Shown piece by piece: positions 1 to 12,685 of a stretch of DNA of 64,000 nt. The stretch is from Serilophus lunatus (taxonomy: Eukaryota; Chordata; Aves; Passeriformes; Eurylaimidae): contig VXBA01002873.1 of NCBI GenBank assembly GCA_013399895.1, positions 1,970,515 to 2,034,514 of the forward strand, given 5' to 3'. Within the stretch, counting starts at the first letter, position 1; each line of letters starts with the position of its first letter. The position numbers were made by a program, and so were the translations under genes. The notes under the pieces are model-generated. The model worked only from the letters and a program-made list of their open reading frames with translations, did no database searches and was not told where the DNA came from.

Positions 1-290
1 CCCTCGGCCCCCTGGGTCCCGAGCACCCTTGCCCGGCCCGCAGCCCCTCGGCCCGCCCGCCACGGGGGCTGCCCGCGCACACTTGCGGTCACTGGCGCGA
101 TGGGAGCATCCCCGGGACCCGGATCTCGAGCCTCAGAGAAAGAGCTCTGCCACTGACCTCGCAGCCTCTCCTTGCGTAAGAGCACCCAGTGTAGCTCCTA
201 GGGAACCGAGTCCCGTTGATTTGAAGAAGGGTACACCTGAAGTGGTTTTCTCGTCCTTTACGCCATTGGGTTTTCCTAGCCCCTGAATTT
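1..290. promoter_or_regulatory. CpG-rich block at the left window edge, possible promoter or first exon
   Basis: The first 170 bases are very GC-rich with many CpG dinucleotides, and the sequence becomes AT-rich after about 290. This is the look of the right-hand edge of a CpG island. A possible splice donor (GC then GTAAGA) sits at 176-177, so a first exon running rightwards is conceivable. The open frame across the block has no recognisable domain and is rich in Pro, Ala and Ser, as expected from GC-rich DNA read at random. Which gene it serves, and the direction of transcription, cannot be told because the block is cut by the window start. Confidence 0.45.
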
Positions 291-3200
291 TGGGTTTAGG
301 TGTTGGGAGGTGGGGGGGGGTGTGTTTAACTCTTGTACCTTAGCACAAATTTTCTTGTGCCAAAGAAACTAGCTGGTTTAGCTTGTCACATTCAGAGGAT
401 TTGTCTGCCGAAGGAATACTTTCCAGCCTCCATTGATATGCAGTAACATTGTTAAAGATAAGAGTTTTCTTGTGGAAAAGCTCCTAAAGATCGTCTTCAG
501 GATCAGTGTACTTAAACAGCGCTTGTTACCCATGCAAGCTTCTCCCTTGGAGCTCTGGAGGAGCACAGTGGTCAAGTAATACACTGATTGCAGTAGCATA
601 GCAGGTGTGGGGTAATCTGAAACTTATTTCACACCAGGGTGATGAGGTGCCACTAAGAGGAACAGCAAGGCCTCCCAGAGCAAAGCATCTGAGTCAGGAG
701 CAGGTTTGCTGCTCAGGTCCCAGGGAGTTCAGGTGTCATAGCCTTCTGGATAACTAGGGCAGGACTTGACTCATGCAGGTGCAGTGCCATTCAGGCTTTC
801 CCACCGTCCACCTTGGTTTGCAGCACCTGCTGTAGTGGAATGACAGCAGAGGGACCCTGTGTGGCCCAGTTCTCCAGTGGAGCAAGGAAGCAAGGCCAGT
901 GGAGATGGTGGGGTGGGCACATCACAGAGCTGGAAGAGAAGTGGCCTCTGGAGGTGGCAAGCCCAGCCTGTCCCTGCTACAGCTGGGCCATCTTGAGAGT
1001 CAGTGGGCCAGGGTTCTTGGCCAGCCCAGCATGGATAGTGGATGCCAGATTTAAGCTGCAGCTCAAAGCCTGGAAAACTGACTAACTATGCTGTCCCAGT
1101 ATTTCAGAATAATGTCCTGTAGTCTGAGACATAATAAACCAAAAAAGCTGTATTAAGTACTTCAGCTTTGCGCTTAAGTATTTTGTATAAAATTATCAGT
1201 TGTACAACAGCCTGATAAAACACTAAAAGAATACTTCCAGAAATACAAGCGAAGCACTGAAACAAACCAGTTTTGATGTCACTTGTAGTTCACAAGGAGT
1301 ATAGGTCAACATAAACACCTAAGGGTTATAATCTATGCTGTTGGTATCTGTGTATTTAGTTTTGTGTTAAATTATTTGTACCCTAAATTATTGATAAGCT
1401 CATTTTTGATGAAACATGTTGGTTGAAACTTAAGGTGCAAAATTTCCACAAGAAAGTAAATCAGTAAAGTGGAAAGAAAGTAACTATGCTGAAGAAGCAA
1501 TTTTGAAATAGCTTGCGAAAGTGCTTTGAGAATGTTACTAAATAAAAATCAAATAAAAATTGGTCCAGAAGAACCAAGATAAAAAGAACTAGATTTTAAT
1601 CTTATTAGCAGTTCAGTATGTGGCAGGTATTCATAATGTTAAACTTACTCTTTTGCTGCTGAGCTGAGAATCTAGTCCTAAATTAAAACAGGAACAGCAG
1701 TCTGTAGTTGTTCAGTATGAATACTCCATCCCAATCTGTTTGTCTGGATAATTCCAACAAAGTAAAAACACTAAAATAATAATAGAGAAAATAAACTTGC
1801 AAAATTCAATTTGCAAAATAAGGTAACTCATCCTGTACTGTCTCACTGCAGACAAAGGGTGACTGCCACAAGGGTGAACAGCAACACTGAAATACAAGAC
1901 ACTTTTCCCAGCACCACAAATGCCCACTAAGCTGGGTGCTGCTAGTCCTCCTCTGTCAGCACCTAAACAAGCCACTTCAAAGCTAACTCAGCAGTGAGAT
2001 GAAATGTGATTGTGTCTGTAGCTGCCCTAACCCCATCACATCTTCAGGTGTGAAGAATCTCCCCAGCTGCAGAAGATCAACTATTTGTGTGACCACCCCA
2101 AGAATCAGAATTTGAAAGTATTCTAGTGCAAGGGAATCGATGCAATCCCCCATACCCAAGCCTTCCCTGCTGTTGAACTGGATCCTCATCCCTCACTCTA
2201 GCAGAATCCTGAGGGATTGAGGTAGATTAACAAAGCCTTTTGCTGGAAACAGTTTCATCAACTGTCCCAGGCACAGTCAGGGGCAAGCCAGGTCCCAGGG
2301 CCCTGTCTGGGGCAGCAGGAGACAAGGTGCAGATGTTTTGGTACGGAGGATCCCCAGGAAAGCTAGCCAGGACATTCAGGCCTAGTTGTGCCCTAAGGGC
2401 CATAACAATACACTATTCCATATATAACTAACATGTTTTATACTGAGTTGCATACCTTTAACATTTCTGATGTTCTCCTCCATTGTAACATGATGAAACT
2501 GTTGGAGCCAATACAAAAATAATGTGTCTTTCTGGACTGGTATTATTTGAATTAGTTAAAACATCACTGTTTTTATAAGGAAAGATTGGGCAATGAAAAT
2601 AGGTTCAGTCCTTGAAAAATATGCTATCATATTCAACAACTGAGCTAAATGTTAGTCATGACCTGCTGTAGGTCTGCAGAGGTGGAATTAGTGTATCCAG
2701 TAAGAATAATAAAAGCATTATCTAATTGACTAACCAAGTACTGCATCTTGTATATGAAGACTGCCATTTACATCCCAGTTCAGTGTAGATTGTGGGTGTC
2801 AAGCTCAGAGGTCTGGACTCAATTACAGGCATTTCTATAACTAAGTATATTTAAAAATAGTGATCGATAATGTAGTTGCTTTATGAATGAATTAACATTA
2901 ACTGAGAAACTGCTCTTATGGTCAACCCAGTTTGACTAATTGATAGATCCATTATAGATAGACAAATAGAGTCATAGCTCCTAAACCCATCTACTGACTT
3001 CTTACACTGCATAAACTAATGAATTCCTTGAACTAATTCTGGCTTAAAATAGAGCAAAACTTTTAGGAAATGGCCAGTCTTGATTTTAAAGTGTCCTTCA
3101 TAATTGATTTTACAGAAAAAAAAACATGTAAATGCATACGCTTTATTTCTACCCTGAAAATGCTTAGTTGTCTTTTCAGCTACTGGATCTTGTTATATTA

Positions 3201-3309
3201 TAAACTAGTTTGTAACATTCTTGTCTTTTTTTCCCCCCTCTATATTCTTTGGTAAAATGAAATGTTTTGGCATTTGCTTCTGATATCTCAAAACAGCATG
3301 GTACACTCC
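291..3309. other. Non-coding tract, no gene seen
   Basis: This is AT-rich unique-looking DNA. I see a G run at about 312-320, but no open frame with a recognisable domain, no RNA gene and no clear transposon. Confidence 0.6.
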
Positions 3310-3375
3310 AGTAGTGAAATCCTGGTCACACTGAAATCAATGATGAATCCCTACGTTCTTTAATGAAGTCAGCAT
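3310..3375. repeat. Ancient amniote palindromic repeat fragment
   Basis: The stretch contains a decayed form of two opposed arms: an 'aaatcctggtcacactgaaatcaatg' type arm and then 'ttaatgaagtcagcattt'. This matches the style of short palindromic repeats common in turtles, crocodilians and, as remnants, in birds, whose arms read GATCCTGGCC and CCACTGAAGTCAATGG. I read it as a fragment of a non-autonomous DNA transposon. Assignment is from memory of the family and not from a search. Confidence 0.4.
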
Positions 3376-3439
3376 TTAATTTGTGTTTCAAATAACATTG
3401 TGTCCAAATAAAAGAAGTCTAACAACTCATACCTAACAT

Positions 3440-3479
3440 ACCTTGGAGGTCTTTTCAAACCTTGGTAATTCTATGATGT
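3440..3479 (+). mobile_element. CR1 LINE 3' end fragment
   Basis: The sequence reads CCTTGGAGGTCTTTTC, then a TCAAACCTT-like stretch, then ATTCTATGATG. This is the characteristic last 40 bases of avian CR1 elements, which end in repeats of ATTCTATGA. Only the extreme 3' end is present, consistent with the severe 5' truncation usual for CR1. It lies tail to tail with the SINE 32 bases to the right. Confidence 0.7.
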
Positions 3480-3511
3480 GCATTATCAGGCCACTTCTAA
3501 ACAATCACATG

Positions 3512-3640
3512 GAATCACAGCATATTCCGAGTTGGAAGGGGCCCTCAAGGATTATCGAGTCAAGCTGAATGGCCCATATGGAGATCAAAACCACAACCTT
3601 GGCATTATTAGCACCATGCTCTAACCAACTGAGCTAATGA
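3512..3640 (-). mobile_element. tRNA-Ile-derived SINE with CR1 tail (TguSINE-like)
   Basis: Read on the minus strand, 3640 to 3570 resembles tRNA-Ile(AAU): TTAGCTCAGTTGGTTAGAGC (A box), GTGCTAATAA around the anticodon, and a degraded T arm. The rest, 3569 to 3512, resembles a CR1 3' end (GACTCGATAATCC and CCAACTCGGAATATGCTGTG). A tRNA head fused to a LINE tail is the structure of a SINE mobilised by that LINE. tRNA-Ile/CR1 SINEs are known from passerine birds. Damage in the T arm (GTTTTGATC where GTTCGA is expected) shows that it is an old copy and not a functional tRNA gene. Confidence 0.85.
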
Positions 3641-6520
3641 GTGTTTTAGTCCAGTACTTTGTGCTGCATCACAGGGTTCTCTAAGATTTTGTGGGTTCAC
3701 TGACGAGAAGCTTGTGAGGAGGTGTCCTTTGGGGAGAACCAGCTGGGATGATGGCAAATGTTATCACACTTCTGTTCCATATTATCGCCCTTGTTAAACA
3801 GCTGACAATTTGATTATGCCTCAGGTAATGAGAAAAAAATTTGAATTTCAATAGGTCTCTTTTTTAATAAACAGTCATTTAGTTTTAAAAACAAAAATAA
3901 TAATTTACTAAATAGGCTTTATTCCACCTTGAAAAACATTGCTTTCAAAGAGATAATGCACGAATTTATTCACAAGAGTGAAATTCAGCACCGGCCAGCA
4001 GTCCCATTCAAACCCTCCAGGAGAAATTCAACCAGCTGCCTGCCTGCATAGCTTTTAGCTTACTTTGGATGTTTTCAAGAGATAAAACTGGTTTGTTAAG
4101 TTATTAATGAAAACAGTTTGGTTACTATTTTGTTAGGGTATTTATCCTGTCTTCCATTTTCTGTATTTATACAAAACCTATAAATAAAGCATATCCTTTT
4201 GGATCTTCCTATTTTATCTGTCTTTTCATACCATGATCATCAGATAATCTGAACATGGGTTTTTATGAGTCAGTTTGAGTGCCTACATAAATAATGGTTT
4301 ATTACAAAACACAGACTTGTAAATCAATTTAGGATGATTCTCAAGGCTTTAGCCATATAAATATGTATGCAATGACTGAATGAATTGCTAACACCAGGGA
4401 GCTTCAAGCAACAAGAAAAAGACTGGAGTGCTCTCACTCCCCACTGTTCACAAGATGAATGGAGGAGTCTGTGCCCCGCAGAATGTGTCGGGGACCTGGC
4501 AGGATTGGGTGATAAAACGATACTTCGCTAAATTATACCTTACATCTGCAGAGACTTGTACTTCTCATCTCTTCTGTCTTTTTTTAACTTCCGTTATGTC
4601 TGTTTTAAATATGAAAGATGATGGCTCATGAAAGGATGTGAAGTAGCGTATAGGTTTAAGAAAGTCATAGAACAAAGTGTCGTGCCTGCTCTTTGAATTT
4701 CTTAAAATTAAGGAGTCTTTAGAAGCAGAGCTGTTCACCTTCACTCACAACCTTGGAGCTGCTCTATAGAAAACCGTGTGTGTTTGACAGGAAAAGATCC
4801 ATCTCTGTTAGTCACTTTTAGTTAGGCTTAATCACTTAATCTTCCATAAACGGTACCGCCGAACCGCAGACTGTACTCTCCAGGAACGGCTGCATGCCCT
4901 GTGCCCAAAGCTGTCTTTTTGTGTTATGTGTCACCACAGACTTTAGCCAGAAAGGTTCTGAACTTGGAAAGGGAGCAGGGAGTCACTCGCTAAGACACAG
5001 GGCCCCGAGCAAACTGGAGGGTGAGCTAGGAATAAACAATAAAATCAGCTACAGGGTAGGTACAAGGAACAATCATAGGCCAGCAGCCTATGGGGAGAGA
5101 GAGGACAAAGGAAACGGTATATAACTTTTCTATATTTAATGCAATTATTTCCAGAGAGATCTGGTTTACTAACCTTGTCTTTTTTATCCTTTGGTTGTGT
5201 TTTTTGTTTGGGGTTTTTTTTTCCTTTGTTTGAGGGTGCTTGTTTGTTTGTTTTTCCAGAAACCTTTTGTACCTCAGCTGCTTTCAGCTAATCAGTGCAG
5301 GTACTGACAACAGGATAGCTTCCAGCTGCCCCTGCTGGAACTACATCCTGCACTTCAGTGTAAGTAACAAAAAACTTGGCATAAGCTGGTTTAATAGGCT
5401 TTGTGGGCAGATTTCATGGCTTGTCTTAAGCTCTGTCCTGCTATAGCTAGCCAGCTGCTTCTGGTGTCTTTGCAATCTATGGGTGGTTTGGGTTCAGCAG
5501 GTGAGTGCAAGTCTATATTATCCTATGTGAACCAGAGATTAAATGTGAAGGTAAAGACTCAGCAGGAGCTGGGAAATGCTGCCTTTCAAAGGAGAAAAGT
5601 GCAGCTAATCACTTTTAGGAAATAACCTGCAAGATGGGAGTTCAGGGATGACAGTGAGTTCAGAATTCAGTAGGGGCTGTAAGCATGGTCTGTCACCGGT
5701 GTGTCTCTCAGGCTGGTGTGGTCCCGGCTCCCAGCCCTGGAGGGCCCTGGGCTTGACATTCAAAATCTGTCCTTGTGTTATCTTCTACATCTGTGCCACT
5801 GATTGTTGACAAGTTGACAATATTGACATTGCCCAGTACTGGAACACAGACAAAAATACTCTAGAGATGCCATGGTGCTGTTGATAGGCTACTCTCCACC
5901 AAAGAGGACTGGTGGAAATGGAGAAGCCAGGCAAACCTATAGAGATGTCTGACTTTTCCCTTTAGAGACACTGTGATAGTGAAAGACCTAGAGGTTTGTA
6001 TTTTTTTTTCATGAAAGGAATAAACTCTTCTTTGCCCTCACTCATGAGGTACCTTCTACAACTCTATCCATATTAACGTCCCTATTGCAAGTTTTATAGG
6101 AGAGAGTGCAGACCTAGAGGAAGACTCAAGTTTCTGCCTAATATATAGAAGTGGTTTGCCTGTGTTAAACGTGATTTAATCCACTTATTTCAAGTTTACA
6201 AGCTTTTTAGCATATCATTACAGAAAGCCTCCACACAAATTTTCAAAGACAAAAAGCGACAGCAGCACAAATGTGGTTTCAGAAACACGTCATGATGAGA
6301 GGACTGGATGACTGTGGGGAACAGGCAAGGGCAGCTGATAGGTGTGAATGTGACACTCAACACTCAGATGCTTGCAGTTCACAATTTGCTTTTATCAGAA
6401 TCAGCAACCTCACAACTGCCATTCTGTGTTAACTCCAGCCTGCCCCTGGCAGACCTGCGTTAACCTTTGCTTATGGAGCCACGGCAGGACTCAAGCAAAT
6501 AAAAAAATATAATATGTGAG
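3641..6520. other. Non-coding tract, no gene seen
   Basis: Mixed-composition DNA with T-rich runs at about 5180-5255. Open frames at 4894-5124 and 5240-5625 have no domain and no splice-site support. A weak resemblance to an amniote palindromic repeat arm (GTGAAATTCAGCACC) occurs at about 3978, too short to call. Confidence 0.55.
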
Positions 6521-6524
6521 ATTC

Positions 6525-6605
6525 TCCACTGGTGTAAATCAGCATCTCTCCGCTGACTTTGAAGGAATGGCACCTGCTTGCTCAAGCTGAGGATCTTACC
6601 CAGTG
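6525..6605. repeat. Ancient amniote palindromic repeat fragment
   Basis: The stretch starts GATTCTCCACTGGTGTAAAT, has a central GCTGACTTTGAAGGAATGG, and ends CTCAAGCTGAGGATCTTACC. This is a decayed match to the amniote repeat whose arms read CACTGGTGTAAATCAG, CATTGACTTCAATGGAG and CAGCTGAGGATCTGGCC. It is probably a non-autonomous DNA transposon relic. The family was recognised from memory. Confidence 0.5.
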
Positions 6606-7429
6606 CTACTGTAGCATCATTAAGTTGTCAAATTCTTCCCCTGCCTTTCCTTTTGTCCTGTAGCTGCAACTTTTCTGTGTTGGAGACTAGAGAAGGTTCT
6701 TTGATCCTCTGATAATTCCTTGAGGCTCCCTAAGATAATAGGCCAGGACATTTCCTGAGTTTTCCAGGGTCATTTTATCTGCCCTTTTACTTGGAGAGGG
6801 ATTACAGGCAAGAGAAAAGTCTTGGAGCCTTCACAGATGCAGACGACCTACGCAAGTGCTGCTGTGTGTAGTAGGTCAGGCACCCCTCCTGACACGAGGG
6901 ACACCCCATTGCCACCAGGCTGTGTTTAACCTATCCTGCTACTGATGTGGAAACAGAAACCTTTCAGGGTGACCTGAACCCTAAGACTGCCTACCTCTTT
7001 TGTCTGAGTACACTGGGGATGCTGGAAAAAGAAAGTGGGTGAGATATTTACACACTGTAATCTAACAATCTCTTCATATTCTCTCATGGTAAGGCACTTT
7101 CTTCAGTTCTAACAATGATTTTTGCAGCCATTTTTCAAACTTCTGATTTTTTTCAGCTTCATGAAATCTATCTTCTTTGAAACTGTGTGGCATTTCAGTA
7201 GTCACATCAATGCTGTAAAAAGATGTAACATCACATCTATATACATATTGGTTACCTTTCTATTTGCATTTGGAAAGATTGCACTAACACTATGAACAGC
7301 AGTAATTTATACTTAACTCATCAATAAAAATGCTCAAGTGCCATGCTTAACACTGACCCTTTTCCAGCCTTCCTAAAAATATCTATATTTAGTGATGACT
7401 TCCCAGTGATAACTCATTTTGAGATTTGC

Positions 7430-8330
7430 TGCTTAATAAAAGCACTGTTCTGCTACTGGGTATTTCAATGAGGCTGTACACAACATTTTTTTTAAAAAAT
7501 CAGAATGCTTTGTAAAATTAAATCAAATGCTGTACAAATGTCTTAGTATATCACACTGAAACAGTTACCTTTTCAGCCAAATTTGTAATCTAATCAGGTT
7601 TGTCTGACAAGACCTATTTTCCATAAAACCATGCTGACTGGCATTAATTACTTCCTGTCCTTTCATTCTTTATCAGTTGAATCCCATATTCTATTATTTT
7701 GCTCCCCCCTCACCTCCTCTCCAGTTTGATGTTAGGTTAGCTGGCTTATATTTACAAGGTCATCATGTTCGCCCTTGGTGAACACAGGCAAAAACCATCA
7801 GTCTTCTTCCAGTCTTCTGGAATTTCTATGTTATTTCAAGACCCATTAAAAATTAACACGTGGAAGGAAGAGTCTTATCCACCAACTATGTGAGATTCCT
7901 CAGGTGCAAATTATCTGAGCCTCATGAATTACAGGTTTTTATCACAAGTAGATGTTTAACGTCCTATTTGGTTACTAATGGACTGAAAAAGGCTTTGGCT
8001 GCCTGATATGATACTGCTGTCATCCCACTTTTTCCAAACTGAGAAGCGACATATTTATTGAATATGGCTTTCTTCATTATTAATGATTTTACTGCCTTCA
8101 TCTGGTTACTGGCAAATTCCATTGCTGGGATTTCTTCTGTGTATAACCTAATTCACATAGTCTCATATTTTTTGCTTTTTTTATTTTTTTTTTGCCTTTT
8201 TTTTTTCCTTTGGTGGATATACAGATATCTTAAGTTTCAATTTCCTCTTTATCATATTTTCCCATTAGTTTCCTTCGGTTGCAGAACACTATCCTCCTCC
8301 TAATATCTGTCTCCTACAAAATGATATAAT
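7430..8330 (-). mobile_element. Decayed L3/CR1-like LINE, reverse transcriptase region
   Basis: On the minus strand 7651-7587 translates to VINASQHGFMENRSCQTNLI, which fits the SQHGF...RSC.TNL signature of CR1-group reverse transcriptases. Upstream in the same sense, 7826-7791 gives EIPEDWKKTDGF (family: IPEDWKKA..). After a frameshift this is followed by KYKPANL, which corresponds to NYRPVSL. Several stops and frameshifts follow, so the copy is long dead. The nucleotide sequence up to about 8300, for example the part around 8050-8150, also resembles the upstream region of this LINE as found in turtles and crocodilians. The ends are approximate and no 3' tail is recognised. Confidence 0.8.
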
Positions 8331-8925
8331 ACCAGGAAAGGGAGAGAATTATAACTAATATTTTGCTTACTTCTTCCCTTACTATCCCAGTTTAACTTCA
8401 TGAATGATTTCACTGCAACCAGTGCTCCAAAAAGCATTGAGCGAGCAGATTCTGGAAACCAAAGAGCCTTCTTTCAGTGTACAAGTATACCAGCTCCCTC
8501 TTATGGTTCCCTGTTGATTGAGGAGCCCATCTTTCAGCAGGCTAATTCATACCCACATAGTTAGTGTTTTCTGTGTCAACCGCCTCTTCTGCTTTTCCAT
8601 CTGTGTTTGCTTTTCTACATGGACAGAAGCAGAGAATACACAGACTTTTACTGAGAGAAGAGACACTATCCATTATCTGATGACAGGCACTTTTACCTTT
8701 TGAAAGAAGAATTCTGGTCCAGCAGAGTACAAAGTATTTGTAAGGGACCTCACACTGGGAGGCATCACACTAGCAGCAGCCGAAAGGCCTCCAGATGTGT
8801 TTACAACAGAAATTAGTACCCTACCAGCTTTGCATTAAGTACCGGAGTGCATTTGAAAATTCAGCTGAATAGAGTACTTTTATTACAATCAATAACTTGG
8901 GGAATTCTCAATACTTGCAAGAATT

Positions 8926-8990
8926 TTTTGGTGGTCATTTTGCTGTTTGGAATTCTTTTGGTGGTCATTTTGCTGTTTGGAATTTTTTTG
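8926..8990. repeat. Tandem duplication, 30-bp unit, about 2.2 copies
   Basis: The unit TTTTGGTGGTCATTTTGCTG plus about ten more bases at 8926-8955 is repeated at 8956-8985 with one difference (C to T), and a few bases of a third copy follow. The near-identity suggests a recent local duplication. Confidence 0.9.
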
Positions 8991-11900
8991 CTTAGCCAAT
9001 GGGAGAAAAACAAATGTTTTTCTGTGAGCCTGGGAGTTTTGCTTTAGATTAAAGTAGGCCTGTGCCTCTTTTATGATGATAGGAAGATAGCTTTCAGGCC
9101 AGGTGCTACATAGCAAAGCAATTATTTAAAAAAAGTTGCACCTCAGCCATGTTCTTGGGAGCTAAACTGTGTTTTGGAGCTGTGCTGATAGCTACTGGCT
9201 GAGTCTATGCTGCTAGCGGGAGAGGAGCTGGGGTGCAGCCCTGTCCCAGGGGCTAAGGGGTTGAGTCCAGCTCCCATCCATGCTTCCAGCAGGTAATGCT
9301 CTGTGTAGCAGTCTGTCTGTGTCCATCATTTCATGCAAACTCACCTTTGGGCCTGGGCTAGTAAGCCTTTGGCCCATGGAGAACACTCTATTTGTGGTGC
9401 TTGTTCAGTGTATCTGAAATACCATGGCCCTTAAGCTGCAGGCCTTCTGATGCTGATTCCACTGAACAGAATTCTCTGAGCTCAAGGATATGCACATGGG
9501 AATACTTGAAGGGCTGAATGTTGTCATGGAGGTGGGGAAGGGAGATGACATCATGCATTTACAGTTTTGTCTGTATTGCCTCTGGGAATACTTTCTAGAG
9601 GAAACCATCTGTCACACTGCCAGGGCACTGTTTTGGGGATGCACTTGGAATGGTCCAGAAAAGAGCCAGACAACAAGCTAACAGCATGAACTGACCAGGG
9701 ATTTCAGGTGTTCAGCACTGTGGAGATTTTCACAGTGAAAGTATTTTAGAGGCAGATAAGTACAGTTTAGATAAAGACTCACTTCTTCCATGCCCTTTAC
9801 TAGTCCTTATTAGCTTTCAGAGTTAAGAGAATGGTAGTGGCAATAATAATAGTAGTGATAAAGCTAAGGGAACTTTTGTCTTCAAGTGTGACTGTTTTGC
9901 AGGTTTGCATCACTGAGAAGATTCTCTCAATGGAGTGAGAAAGGAAGCTACATGGGACTGGGAATTGTCAGACTCTATATATGCAGTTTTGACACCTGGA
10001 CTAGAGAGGGTAAATGAACTTCAGGGCCCCAGCATATACAGGGACTAGTACAGCAGATACAATTGACCAGATAGAAAAGCAGATGTTCTTTAAGGCAACG
10101 ATTTGTAAAATCCCAATAGAATAAGATTCTGTTCAGCAACAGATCTGGGTAATACAGCTGGGTTACTGGCATTTTTTCTGAGAGTCATTTTTAAAGACAT
10201 TTTCACTTTACTAGACCTTTCTGGGGCCTCTTCTCTTCAAGCCATAAAAGTTGGCATGGGTAATCCTTGTGTCAAGAGTCAGCGACTAAAAGTATTTGTC
10301 TCAAACTGATAGGCTAAAGCCCGCCACTTTGCTTTATGGTTCCACCTCCTGCCTCTTTAAGATTAAAACAAGGTTAGTCTATGAAATTCATAGAGGAGAA
10401 AAGAATAATGGGCCATGTGACCTTCACTGGTTGAATTACTCTATATTTTAGTCATTATTATACTCAACATTTGCCTTCATCGATGTGGAATTACTTATTT
10501 TGATCACTACTCTTTAAATGCAAAAAGTCAATCATAAAAGCTACTTCTTAGACAGCATCTCTTTAGTCACTGTAGTTAGTATTGCTCATCATAAGGTCAT
10601 ACGGAAATTCTTGTGTTCTTCTTCCCTCTAAACAATGTATGTGAAGACAATTTCCTGTTTGGAACCATGGCCATGACAAACAGGGACTAGTGAATCCAGT
10701 GTTGTTATAACATAGTCAACTAGATGACCTTTAAATTAAAAATTTCTATTTAAATTACTGTCATTACAGTCCATTTTGAATTAATTTGGCCTCCAATTAT
10801 TAGCTCAGACAAAAGTCTGAACTGTCTTTCTATGGTGGATTACCACCTTTGGGTTATAAAGGTATCAGATCATATTAATCTTCTGTTTCAGCTCTCCCTG
10901 TCAAGCCCTAGGATGAGGAAGTGGCAGATGAAGTGTTGTGCAGAGTGCTGCTCTGTGAGCTTCTGTTGGGTTACAGTAAATGTTCCTTTTTAACCTAACT
11001 TGCTCTGAGTTTGGGTCACTTGTGATCAGGCTGTCACAGCCACCTGCCTGACACCATCATCATTCCACTTACACTGACACTGGGTCTTGGCAGGGTATAA
11101 GCAACTTGTTTGTGTCTCCAACACTAAATTCTCGCCACAATCTGTCTCTAGGTGGATCCAAAGTCTTTTGGGGAAATAATAGGGTGGGAACATAAAATCA
11201 TGGTCTGTAATGGAGCTCACTGGGTGCAGTTGTAAGTGAGTAAGAGAGTGAATAAGAGCAAATTGTGACGAGGAACAATAGGAGAAGGAAAAAGAAAATA
11301 CAACAAAAGTACCTTAAAAGTCTTTAGTAGTCAGCCTTGAAGTACCTGCTGCCTTTGTGTCCATTGGCAATATTAAGCAGCCTATTGTCATGAACCTGCT
11401 CAAATCAACACCTAAGACAACAGCCACTGTATTCAAAAACAACAGATATGTAAGAATTACATTGTAATTGTAGGGCTATGATGCCCCAAACACTTCCTGG
11501 AGACTTTTTTCTGTTTATCTCAGGATCTAAATTTCGCACACCTTGCAACATATAGTCCTGAGAAGATATTCACAAATAACGGTTTCTGTAAGTGTTTATA
11601 GTTTTGGCTTTGCTTCAAAATTATAGAAAAAAGGATGGAAAGCTCATTTTTACCCTCTCTGCCATAGCAATGTTGCTTCTTTGGCCTAGTCGAGATGAGA
11701 AGGCAGTTGCAAATTATATTTGTCCTGTTTTGACAATTTGCGCACTAGTTTACTTAGCTTCCTAGGCAAAAGACAAATAATGAATTTGCCACATGTAGGA
11801 CTGTGTTACACCTAAAATCATGGAGTTGTAAGAAGTATATGTAGCAATATATATCTATATACACAATTAGTTAAAGGAAAACGGGCTATTATAAAACGGA

Positions 11901-12614
11901 TCTTTTATGAAAAGTTCCAGCTAGCATAATTGGAATAGAAACAAGGGTGTCATGCAGAAATGTAACAGAACACTATAAAGTTACTCTAAAACTTATGGAG
12001 CATTACATCTTTTATATGACCTTTTTTTGAGCCATTGTATAGTATTTAATAGAAGAGGTATCTGAGCTATAGGACAGACAAAAAAACCCCCAAACAACAA
12101 AAACTCAAAACAAAACTGTAGAAAGCATATAGTTTTGTGTTAAATTCCACAGGAGTTTTCCATAAGGGTTGGGCTGTTTCTGAGGTGTATCCTTTGCGGA
12201 TTTCTTCTCTCTCTACTCCTGTGGCGAGCTGACTTTGGTTTTAGTCAGCAACATATTCTGAATGCATGAGTAACCTTTTGTGGGGAAAAAAGAAGACAGT
12301 TGTCTGTCTCATTAATCTGCAGATTCATGTGGAAGTCTATGCTGTCTTAAACTTCAGTGGCAGGTCACCATCCAGCTGCATGAGCCATTGTGTTTGATTT
12401 ATAAATGGGGATGTACAATAAGCACTGTATCTTCTGGTGCAAAATGTACACAGGAAATCACATATTACTACCATCAGCAACTGAGGTTTTGTATAATTTC
12501 AATGGACTAGGCCCTTTTTTAGTGCATCAGTGAGCTAAAAAAGTGTACATGAAGGACTGCATAACAGCATCCTTTCCTGACATGGTAGAAATGAGAGAAA
12601 CTCCTTTTTGTTGT
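8991..12614. other. Non-coding tract, no gene seen
   Basis: AT-rich DNA with no domain-bearing open frame. An AT alternating patch occurs at about 11835-11865 and an A/C-rich patch at about 12080-12115. No transposon was recognised. Confidence 0.55.
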
Positions 12615-12685
12615 TAATGATGAGGATATTTGAGGCAGGTAGATGGTGTATGCACCACAATCACACGGTTAGCTGCGTGTTAAAA
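12615..12685 (-). mobile_element. Possible MIR/CORE-SINE fragment
   Basis: The plus-strand sequence GATGAGGATATTTGAGGCAG, followed by CACAATCACACGGTTAGCTG, resembles the antisense of the MIR core (GATGAGGAAACTGAGGC ... GGTCACACAGCTAG). Divergence is high, so this is a tentative call. Confidence 0.4.

Noticed and set aside
29..286. 85-codon open frame in the first CpG block
   Set aside because: Low-complexity composition and no domain; explained by GC content.
3570..3640. tRNA-Ile gene on the minus strand
   Set aside because: The T arm and acceptor stem are degraded and a CR1 tail follows, so it is a SINE head and not a tRNA gene.
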